From Microcystis sp. T1-4 (GTDB taxonomy: Bacteria > Cyanobacteriota > Cyanobacteriia > Cyanobacteriales > Microcystaceae): a DNA stretch of 5,206 nucleotides. The notes under the pieces were generated by a model that saw only the letters and a list, made by a program, of their open reading frames with translations, was not told where the DNA came from and searched no databases. The stretch is from NCBI RefSeq assembly GCF_000297435.1, contig NZ_CAIP01000135.1:1-5206 (forward strand). Reading direction: 5' to 3'. This document shows positions 1-5,041 of this stretch, in pieces. Position numbers and translations under genes: made by a program. Every line of letters starts with the position of its first letter. Within the stretch, counting starts at the first letter, position 1.

Positions 1-2
1 TA

Positions 3-194
3 AAAGAAAAGGAAGGATTTGATAGTTATGGGGAAATTTGTGAATGGTTAGAGGAAAAATTAGGGAGAGAAGCCAAGTACAAAACTGTACACAAATTAGT
101 ATATTATCGGCTAAAAGCGTCTCCAAAAATAGCCAGACCAAAAAGCCTAGAACAATCAGAAGAAAGGTTAGAGGATTTTAAAAAAAACTTCTAG
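3..194 (+). CDS. IS630 transposase N-terminal part (orfA), 5' truncated by window
   Basis: The frame is open from the window start to TAG at 192-194 and reads 63 codons. It contains a winged helix-turn-helix pattern of the IS630 type: EICEWLEEKLGREAKY, then TVHKLVYYRLK, followed by a basic linker with ARPKSLEQ. In the family this segment binds the terminal inverted repeats. The frame ends just after a run of eight A (180-187). A -1 slip there would enter the frame of the downstream catalytic half, and two-frame transposases fused by slippage on A runs are common in IS elements. In this copy the -1 frame meets TGA at 215-217 after about ten codons, so a simple slip would not give a full-length fusion. 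The upstream part of the gene is not in the window. Confidence 0.75.
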   Translation, partial: KEKEGFDSYGEICEWLEEKLGREAKYKTVHKLVYYRLKASPKIARPKSLEQSEERLEDFKKNF

Positions 195-217
195 AAAATT
201 TGGCAATGCTGAGTTGA

Positions 218-772
218 GTGGCGATAACAATGATGAGTAATACAGGAAAAATTCGCTTTTTATGTGAAGATGAAACTCGTCTGGAACTGAAAACAATCAG
301 CGGGAGAAAAATAACAGCAAAAGGGGTAAAACTTTACGGGAAAGTGCAGGGTCAATTTCAAGCGACCTATATCTATGGGGTGGTAGAGCCGAAGACAGGA
401 GAGCATTTTTTTTACGAATTCACTCATTTAAACAGTCAATGTTTTCAAATATTTTTAGAATTAGTTTCTGAATATTTTGCCGATAGTATTTTGATAATAC
501 AGTTAGATAATGGCAGGTTTCATAAGGCAAAAAACCTGAAAATACCTGACAACATTATTCTCATGTTTCAGCCACCACATTGCCCAGAATCTAATCCAAT
601 TGAACAGATTTGGCAATATCTAAAAAAAGGATTGAGATGGAAACTACCTAGAGACTTAGAGGAATTACGTTTGTTAATTGGTCAACGACTCGAAGAAATG
701 AACAAAGAGGTAATTGCTTCAATTGTTGGACGAGGTTATATCCTGGATGCTCTATCTGTAGTTGGTATTTAG
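218..772 (+). CDS. IS630-family transposase, catalytic half (orfB)
   Basis: This 184-codon frame encodes the DDE catalytic domain of a cyanobacterial IS630-type transposase. Candidate catalytic residues are D18 in the motif CEDETRLEL, D97 in IIQLDNGRFHKAK and E129 in PPHCPESNPIEQIWQYLKKG. The last two are separated by 31 residues, slightly tighter than the usual IS630 spacing. The C-terminus (VIASIVGRGYILDALSVVGI) looks complete for the family. The frame begins with GTG at 218, directly after TGA at 215-217. ATG codons at 230 and 233 are alternative starts. I see no convincing ribosome binding site, so translation probably depended on frameshifting or re-initiation from the upstream frame. 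Because of the intervening TGA this copy may be defective, although the catalytic half itself shows no internal damage. Its codon use is AT-rich compared with the operon downstream. Confidence 0.85.
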   Translation: MAITMMSNTGKIRFLCEDETRLELKTISGRKITAKGVKLYGKVQGQFQATYIYGVVEPKTGEHFFYEFTHLNSQCFQIFLELVSEYFADSILIIQLDNGRFHKAKNLKIPDNIILMFQPPHCPESNPIEQIWQYLKKGLRWKLPRDLEELRLLIGQRLEEMNKEVIASIVGRGYILDALSVVGI

Positions 773-930
773 AGAATTGCTATCAGTATCTAATTCCGCC
801 TCGTGGGTGAGGGAAACAAAAGGGGGTATAGTAGATATAGCCGCTTTTAATTTGGCTGCTGCTGATCGCTCTGGTTGATTGAGGGCTCTTCTAGGTTCTG
901 TGTGATGAGTTTAACTTACATAGGATCGAT

Positions 931-957
931 CTTTGTGTCCTTTGTGTCTTTGTGGTT
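931..957. repeat. Short tandem 9-base repeat (CTTTGTGTC units)
   Basis: CTTTGTGTC occurs at 931-939 and again at 940-948, followed by a degenerate unit TTTGTGGTT at 949-957. On the minus strand it reads as AACCACAAAGACACAAAG and encodes the low-complexity peptide TTKTQRTQR. From memory, dispersed repeats of this look are widespread in bacterial genomes, including cyanobacteria. Here it forms the apparent 3' end of the decayed gene above, which suggests that a repeat insertion or recombination replaced the native end. Confidence 0.6.
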
Positions 958-980
958 CGTTCCACCCCCTCGCTAGGAGG

Positions 981-1000
981 AATGTATCTTAGAATACATT
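981..1000. repeat. Small inverted repeat (7-base stem, 6-base loop)
   Basis: AATGTAT at 981-987 pairs perfectly with ATACATT at 994-1000 around the loop CTTAGA. It lies inside the 3' part of the decayed gene, close to the tandem repeat. It is AT-rich and has no adjacent long T run, so I do not call it a terminator. It may be part of the same repeat insertion. Confidence 0.4.
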
Positions 1001-1358
1001 TTACCCACCAAACCTGGGAGAGCCGATTGAGTTTAGCTAGAATTTGATTTAATAATTCTAAGATTTGTGGAGAAGCAAGTTGATCGGGTGGTTCTTTGGT
1101 AATTGCCGTCAATTCTGTGACAATTTCTGCTACCATTACCTCCGCATCAGGAAAAGATGCTTCTTGACTGTCGCTGGCGATTAAATCCCATTTTTCTCGT
1201 TCAAAATCCCAAATTTTTCGGCGTAAATCTTCGCTCTGCTGCTCGATCCTAACTTTTTCTTCCGGTGCGATTGTAACTAAAGTGTTTCGCTTTCCCGCTA
1301 ATTGTTGTTTTCAACGTTGAATATTGTGTTCGAGGTTTTGTAATTCGTTAGTAGCCAT

Positions 1359-1721
1359 GGAAAAATAAGCTTAAATTAGCCAATTAATTCAATTATGATC
1401 TATATATCTAGAAATGTCATTAGACCTCCCGCAAAAGTAATTTCTCGAGACGCTATCGGGTCAAAATATCTCAAACCATTTTTCTAAAGTAATGGCAGAG
1501 ATGGTTAATTTCCCTCACCCCTAACCCCCCGACATGGGAGGGATCGGGGGGTTGGTGGGCGGGAGAAGGGAGTGGAATGCCTGCCACGAATAAAGAAAAA
1601 TGATAATTATTCAGCCAGTCCTAGATACAGTCAACGGTACAGCCAATTTTTTCTGGGAGGCCCCCTGGGAATGGGGCTGACTCTATTCTCCACCCCTAAT
1701 CTCTTTTTGTCGGCCTAGAGC
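1359..1721. other. Intergenic region between decayed gene and operon 3' end
   Basis: These 363 bases lie downstream of the SLATT gene and upstream of the decayed gene, both on the minus strand. The notable content is a GC-rich hairpin at 1523-1553. A weaker GGCCCC/GGGGC fold lies around 1657-1679. I see no RNA gene and no convincing gene. A 26-codon open frame at 1600-1680 (plus strand) lacks a ribosome binding site. Confidence 0.6.
1523..1553. repeat. GC-rich hairpin repeat, possible transcript end or stabiliser
   Basis: AACCCCCCGA at 1523-1532 is the perfect reverse complement of TCGGGGGGTT at 1544-1553, giving a 10-base stem with an 11-base loop. Pairing continues imperfectly outward between the C-rich 1511-1522 and the G-rich 1554-1569. 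No T run follows on either strand, so it is not a classical intrinsic terminator. It lies about 170 bases beyond the stop codon of the SLATT gene and could stabilise or end that transcript. C-rich/G-rich hairpins of this look are frequent intergenic repeats in cyanobacteria. Confidence 0.6.
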
Positions 1722-2333
1722 TTACTGAAGTGGTGTTTTAGCTATTTCTGTGGGCTGTTTTGGCTTTTCTTTTTCCTTGACAACCTCGCTGAGATATCCT
1801 TCCACATCGCGCTGGATGATGCTTTCTACCCTTTGAGCAAAATCAGGATAGACTTCGGCGTGATTTTGGGCATGGCGATAAGAACCACTCAACTGGAAAA
1901 ATTGCCAGCCCTCAATTTTCATGGCCTCGGCCGTGTTCCGATAGTGGCGGTAGCGTTCGCCATAATGAAAGAACTCTTCAACGGCAGCACTGATAGCCAC
2001 CACCTGACTCAAGCCAAAGGCGAGCCAACCGACCAGGACTTGGACATCATTGGCGTTGATGTTCAGACTGACCAAGGCTGGAACGATCACCCCCCCGATA
2101 ATTGTGATCAGTCGGAGAAAATAGTATTGGTTGCGACTTGTCTGGGCCCGGCCTTCTAGCCAGAGTAATTGCTCGAGCCAGCGGGCTTTCATAAACTGCT
2201 TTTGTAAATCTGGCAAGTCAATCTGCTCGATCAAGCCACAGATTTCTTGCTGGAACTGATTGCGATAAGATTGGGACTTTTTTGGCTCTGAGGTTTTCTC
2301 TAGGCTTTTGAGTTCTAAGGTGCTATCTGGCAT
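1722..2333 (-). CDS. SLATT-domain (DUF4231-like) two-transmembrane predicted effector
   Basis: This 203-residue protein has the layout of the SLATT family ('SMODS and SLOG-associating 2TM effector'). A charged N-terminal helical region (about 25-65, QQEICGLIEQIDL and KARWLEQLLWLEGRAQ) leads to two hydrophobic segments at about 72-92 (FLRLITIIGGVIVPALVSL) and 98-118 (QVLVGWLAFGLSQVVAISAA). Next come the family's characteristic helix with YRHYRNTAEAMKIEGWQFFQ (129-148) and a GSY, then a charged, K/E-rich cytoplasmic tail. There is no signal peptide. SLATT proteins are predicted to sit in the inner membrane as pore-forming or membrane-perturbing effectors, released by nucleotide-type signals; this is family knowledge, not shown here. 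The gene follows the SLOG-containing gene by 45 bases on the same strand, so the pair is almost certainly co-transcribed. ATG at 2333 is the only sensible start and has a GGAG 10 bases upstream. Confidence 0.85.
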   Translation of the reverse strand: MPDSTLELKSLEKTSEPKKSQSYRNQFQQEICGLIEQIDLPDLQKQFMKARWLEQLLWLEGRAQTSRNQYYFLRLITIIGGVIVPALVSLNINANDVQVLVGWLAFGLSQVVAISAAVEEFFHYGERYRHYRNTAEAMKIEGWQFFQLSGSYRHAQNHAEVYPDFAQRVESIIQRDVEGYLSEVVKEKEKPKQPTEIAKTPLQ

Positions 2334-2343
2334 GGTTCTCTTA

Positions 2344-2347
2344 CTCC
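2344..2347 (-). promoter_or_regulatory. Ribosome binding site of the SLATT gene
   Basis: On the minus strand GGAG lies 10 bases before the ATG at 2333, slightly long but usable spacing. It supports this start. It also suggests that the effector is translated independently of the gene 45 bases upstream rather than by strict coupling. Confidence 0.5.
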
Positions 2348-2378
2348 GTTAGTAGAAAAAAATTTCGGCTCTGGTGGC

Positions 2379-4556
2379 TCAAGCTTTCCGCTTCCCGATT
2401 CCCGCTCCTTGGGCTTTCCAATAATCAAACTTAGTTGTGTCTAGATGCTCGACAATCCCCCCCAATTGACGTACTTGCTTGACCATATCGCCAGTCCCGC
2501 CACGTCCATCACCGCCTTTGCCATCCCAGAGGACAATCAACCGCACCCGATCGATTCCGTAGATCAAACTGGAATAGAGCGCCCAACGATTGTTGCGCTC
2601 AAAGGAATTGCTTCCTTGCGGGACCGGTCCGATTCTTTCTGGTTGTAGGTTGAGTTCCACCTGGGGATGATTCTTAATTCCATAGAAACGCTCTACCCAA
2701 TCATCGCCCGCAAAGTCGACCGACTTTTCAATAAATTGGGCTGACTCGAAGGGCAGATAGACCTCCACTTTCATCTGCCGCTCTAAACAGGCTTCTAGAA
2801 AGAGGATATCGCCCCCACAGGCTATCCCCGATGTGATCGCCAGATCCGTGGCATCAGCTTTGAGATTATCGAGTACCTCCTTAATTTTTTGTTGCGCCTC
2901 GGTTTCCATGGCTGGGGGAAACCGAGGCCGCGGCCGGTCTGGCTTGTCCATCATGTGGCCGGAGAAGAGGAAAACTTGCGGAGGTTCCTTCACCGTTGGG
3001 GATGCGATCGCTGCTTCTTGATGTTCTATTCTCTTCAATTCTGCCTCGAGGACATCGAGGCCTGACTTGACATATTCAAGGCGGAAATTCAGGGATTCTA
3101 AAAGTTTCAACTGTTCTAGGGTTGAAAGTAAAGCAAATTTATTGTTCCAGAGCCGGTTGAGCGCCCTTTTATAGGCTCTGGCCACCTGTTGCGGGTTGCT
3201 GGCGGTACAGATGGCCAGATCGCCGAGGGAGAGGAAGACCCAAACATCGTTGTTATCCTTGATAGCGGCACTTTCCAGACTAAATTTAACGGCTCCAGAC
3301 AGCGCCGGCAACTGCTCTTTAATCCCTTTCTCTTCTGGATCGCTATCCTTGCCAGCCAGTGGCGCTAAATGCTTTAGTAGAGACGATAAGGTCAGGGCGT
3401 TGATGCCGGAATAGTAATGATTCTGATCGAGGCGGTAGCCTTGCAGGTAAGTCTCAATCGCTTTTTGCAGTAAGTGGGCCGATGCGTAAGCTATTTGGCG
3501 GCGCTCTGCTTCATTGGAGATGCCTACCCATCGCTCCTTCCACATTTCTTTGTAAATGCGAGCTAAGTAGGAAAGGGCATCGATATTGACCGGTTCATCC
3601 CGCAGCAGCGACTCCAATTGCACCACTGCCTCATCATATCGCTTCAGTCGGATCAGGTGAAAGGCTTCCTCGCGCCGGAATTCGGCATTTTTCGGCTGCA
3701 GTGCCAGTCCGTTGCGATATTGCTGGAGCGCAAGTTGATAATTTCCTAGGTTTCTTAAGGCTTTCCCCGCTTCGGCGATCGCCTCGCATTTGATTAGGGG
3801 GTTGCTCACTTCTTCAGTCAACAGCAAAACGTCACCTATGCGATCTTGGCGTTGGGCAATCACTACCCTTTTCCGCCAATTATTGTACTCATCCCAGTAG
3901 CCAATGGCTAGGGGGGTTTGCAGCGACCGGCGATCGGGTTCTTCCAAGCCGTCGAGTAAATTGAAAATGGGGCTGTGAATGCGATGAGGATCTGATTCCC
4001 AGGTAGCGCGCGCCATTTTAGCGATCGCCTGTTTGTCCTTTTCCAAGTATTGGCGATCGGGCCAGCCATTCTCGTCACAATGATAGGGGAGAGTGCGAAC
4101 GTTAAAAATATCGAAAGGCATACGACCTCGTCCCGACTGGATATGAATTAGTCCTCGCTTGCGTAGGGCGTGGCGCACTCCTAACTCATAAAAAACGTTG
4201 GCATTATCAATGCTGATGTCGGCAATCACCAGATCCGCGAGCAATAGTTCCTGAAACATATCGGTGAGAATATCGCCACTGACGCTTTCTTCATCGGCTC
4301 GAAACGGCTCAAATCCAGCTTCGATTAAGGCTGGTTTAATTAAATCCTGATAGATGCTATTAAAATCTATCCAGCGGTCATCTGCCCCTTTTTTCTTACC
4401 AAAGGGCATGACGACGAAGGCATGGGGCAATCCCTGGGGGCTGGCAGCGCTATCATGCTCTTGTTTCAGTTGGGAAACTAGCTCTACGTTAGACTCAGAA
4501 ACTTGTTCGTCGTTGGCGGCAGCATTTTTCTGGTTAATAATTTCTTGACTGGGCAT
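2379..4556 (-). CDS. DRHyd (deoxyribosyltransferase-like)-TPR-S-SLOG signalling protein
   Basis: This 725-residue soluble protein has three parts. Residues 44-165 form a nucleoside 2-deoxyribosyltransferase-like Rossmann domain: FVVMPFGKK at 47-55, ADLVIADIS at 107-115 (D113) and NANVFYELGVRHALR at 118-132, where E124 matches the family's catalytic Glu. Residues about 225-510 are helical TPR repeats (clear units at 262-295 and 296-329). The later signatures YYSGINALTL (381-390) and WVFLSLGDLAI (439-449) resemble the TPR-S/MAP3K TRAF-binding-like scaffold. Residues 526-715 are a SLOG-type nucleotide-binding domain: SGHMMDKPDR, PRFP, ITSGIACGGDILFLEA (574-589), LPFE and LIVLWDGKGGDGRGGTGDM (673-691). 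From published comparative genomics (recalled), TPR-S is predicted to sense NAD+-derived signals, and SLOG domains make or bind nucleotide signals for SLATT effectors. The SLATT gene directly downstream fits this. No signal peptide or membrane segment is seen. The actual ligand and reaction are unknown. Confidence 0.85.
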   Translation of the reverse strand: MPSQEIINQKNAAANDEQVSESNVELVSQLKQEHDSAASPQGLPHAFVVMPFGKKKGADDRWIDFNSIYQDLIKPALIEAGFEPFRADEESVSGDILTDMFQELLLADLVIADISIDNANVFYELGVRHALRKRGLIHIQSGRGRMPFDIFNVRTLPYHCDENGWPDRQYLEKDKQAIAKMARATWESDPHRIHSPIFNLLDGLEEPDRRSLQTPLAIGYWDEYNNWRKRVVIAQRQDRIGDVLLLTEEVSNPLIKCEAIAEAGKALRNLGNYQLALQQYRNGLALQPKNAEFRREEAFHLIRLKRYDEAVVQLESLLRDEPVNIDALSYLARIYKEMWKERWVGISNEAERRQIAYASAHLLQKAIETYLQGYRLDQNHYYSGINALTLSSLLKHLAPLAGKDSDPEEKGIKEQLPALSGAVKFSLESAAIKDNNDVWVFLSLGDLAICTASNPQQVARAYKRALNRLWNNKFALLSTLEQLKLLESLNFRLEYVKSGLDVLEAELKRIEHQEAAIASPTVKEPPQVFLFSGHMMDKPDRPRPRFPPAMETEAQQKIKEVLDNLKADATDLAITSGIACGGDILFLEACLERQMKVEVYLPFESAQFIEKSVDFAGDDWVERFYGIKNHPQVELNLQPERIGPVPQGSNSFERNNRWALYSSLIYGIDRVRLIVLWDGKGGDGRGGTGDMVKQVRQLGGIVEHLDTTKFDYWKAQGAGIGKRKA

Positions 4557-4584
4557 ATTAATCTTTCTGACTCAAGCAAGATCG

Positions 4585-4611
4585 ATCATAACTTATTTTA
4601 GTTAGATTCAA
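4585..4611 (-). promoter_or_regulatory. Weak candidate promoter of the SLOG-SLATT operon
   Basis: On the minus strand TATGAT (4590-4585) could be a -10 box, with TTGAAT (4611-4606) as -35. The 15-base spacing is short, so this is tentative. It would start transcription roughly 20 bases before the ATG at 4556, leaving a short leader. The only purine-rich motif before the ATG is AGAAAG, a weak ribosome binding site that would fit low basal expression of a toxic system. Confidence 0.25.
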
Positions 4612-4619
4612 TCCTCGGC

Positions 4620-4639
4620 AGTTTTTTCAATAAAAAACT
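4620..4639. repeat. AT-rich hairpin upstream of the operon promoter region
   Basis: AGTTTTTT at 4620-4627 and AAAAAACT at 4632-4639 form a perfect 8-base stem with the loop CAAT. It lies 64 bases upstream of the start codon of the large gene, immediately before the candidate -35 box. It may be an upstream promoter element, a regulator site or a weak boundary terminator. AT richness makes chance pairing a real possibility. Confidence 0.4.
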
Positions 4640-4730
4640 AACTGAGTCACTAGCAGTAACAGTGCCAGATTATTCCGTTAATAAAGGAGCTTTGGAATTA
4701 AGTTCTTTCTCTAATCAATCCCCTCAAGTT

Positions 4731-4850
4731 TGATAAGTAGTTGGACAAAGGTAAAGTTAACTGTGGGGTAAGGAGTCGGTCGTCAGTAAGAATTGCGGCA
4801 ATTTACATTTCTTAAGATAGACAACAGAATTTATGTCCGACTACTTATCA
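4731..4850. mobile_element. MITE-like element with 17-base terminal inverted repeats
   Basis: TGATAAGTAGTTGGACA at 4731-4747 is repeated in inverse orientation at 4834-4850 with one mismatch (TCGG in place of TTGG), so 16 of 17 positions match. The two ends bound exactly 120 bases without coding capacity. Inside lies a 13-base hyphenated palindrome, AATTGCGGCAATT (4791-4803). Size, terminal inverted repeats and lack of coding fit a miniature inverted-repeat transposable element mobilised in trans by a related IS. I could not see an obvious target-site duplication in the flanks. A large hairpin RNA or an ancient remnant is the alternative. Confidence 0.65.
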
Positions 4851-4942
4851 GCAGCGCAGAGAATCGCCAGGGGCATATCCTATTGGCAAAAATCTCCTCT
4901 AGACAAGACACCATTAAGATAAACACAACGTCAAAATAGAAT

Positions 4943-4956
4943 AGAAGAAACCTTCT
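4943..4956 (-). terminator. Weak candidate terminator for the gene entering from the right
   Basis: On the minus strand AGAAG, loop GTTT and CTTCT form a 5-base hairpin followed by a T-rich tract (ATTCTATTTTG). It lies about 85 bases after the stop codon at 5042. The stem is short and AT-rich, so efficiency would be low. Confidence 0.2.
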
Positions 4957-5000
4957 CATTTTTCCCCTGTGCGCCCGAAAGTTTAACAATCATTGTAACT

Positions 5001-5032
5001 GCTCGGTCTCGCGTAGCGAGCGCGTTGCGACC
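5001..5032. repeat. GC-rich palindromic block
   Basis: CTCGC (5008-5012), spacer GTA and GCGAG (5016-5020) form a tight hairpin. An alternative pairing links GCTCG (5001-5005) with CGAGC (5017-5021), and GGTC (5005-5008) can pair with GACC (5029-5032). The block is very CG-rich in an AT-rich surrounding and resembles dispersed palindromic repeats of cyanobacterial intergenic regions. It starts just beyond the stop codon of the possible gene at 5042. Confidence 0.45.
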
Positions 5033-5041
5033 GCTTCCTTC

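Larger units (their letters stand above)
1..772 (+). mobile_element. IS630-family insertion sequence, 3' portion
   Basis: This is the downstream part of an IS630/Tc1-mariner-type insertion sequence, and its left end lies outside the window. It comprises the end of an N-terminal helix-turn-helix frame followed by a full catalytic half with DDE residues. Elements of this family insert at TA dinucleotides by cut-and-paste. I could not identify the right terminal inverted repeat, because the matching left end is not visible, so the stated end is simply the transposase stop codon. The true end probably lies within the next 100 bases or so. The two parts are in different frames and are also separated by a stop, so this copy may be inactive. 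Confidence 0.85.
891..1358 (-). pseudogene. Decayed cyanobacterial hypothetical gene with internal TGA and altered 3' end
   Basis: Reading from ATG at 1358 on the minus strand gives MATNELQNLEHNIQR, then an in-frame TGA at 1313-1311. The same frame continues for 140 codons without another stop to 891. The downstream part looks like genuine protein: QQLAGKRNTLVTIAPEEKV, then an amphipathic helical stretch rich in E, Q and R (IEQQSEDLRRKIWDFEREKW), then VMVAEIVTELTAI. It is probably coiled-coil or helical. The last 40 or so codons are read through a short tandem repeat (KTQRTQR), so the original C-terminus appears to be replaced. An internal ATG at 1136 could start an 81-codon product, but the upstream codons in the same frame look equally protein-like. 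I do not recognise the function. A single substitution (for example TGG or CGA to TGA), a sequencing error or a two-part gene are all possible. Confidence 0.55.
4557..5041. other. Intergenic region upstream of the operon
   Basis: These 485 bases separate the operon from a possible gene end at 5042. They contain the candidate operon promoter, an AT-rich hairpin (4620-4639), a MITE-like inverted-repeat element (4731-4850), a small hairpin (4943-4956) and a GC-rich palindromic block (5001-5032). No protein-coding frame or RNA gene could be supported. Confidence 0.6.

Noticed and set aside
931..957. CRISPR-like repeat
   Set aside because: The units are directly adjacent 9-mers with no spacers, and no cas genes are present.
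891..1136. A stand-alone 81-codon gene starting at ATG 1136 (minus strand)
   Set aside because: The same frame upstream to 1358 looks equally coding apart from a single TGA. The GGAGG before 1136 is only two bases from the ATG, and the C-terminal half is repeat-derived.
1600..1680. Plus-strand 26-codon frame beginning MIIIQPVLDTVNG and ending EAPWEWG
   Set aside because: The peptide looks oddly protein-like, but there is no ribosome binding site, it is very short, and its end coincides with a palindromic stretch.
1651..1690. Intrinsic terminator just after the SLATT gene
   Set aside because: The GGCCCC/GGGGC pairing is short. On the minus strand it is followed by an A run, not a T run.
1833..2159. 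Plus-strand open frame of 108 codons inside the SLATT gene
   Set aside because: It lies wholly opposite a gene with clear family motifs, and its peptide shows no domain pattern or ribosome binding site.
2445..3414. Plus-strand open frames (2445-2648, 2833-3021, 3196-3414) opposite the large gene
   Set aside because: Their peptides are low in recognisable structure and they overlap well-supported SLOG and TPR coding sequence on the other strand.
4062..4427. Calling the N-terminal domain a classical TIR domain
   Set aside because: The MPFG, VIADIS and NVFYELG motifs fit the nucleoside deoxyribosyltransferase-like family better. The two folds are related, so a NADase role stays possible.
4354..4548. 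Plus-strand 64-codon frame with a hydrophobic, Ser-rich peptide opposite the start of the large gene
   Set aside because: It is antisense to the N-terminal domain of the large protein, including the MPFGKK motif, and has no independent support.
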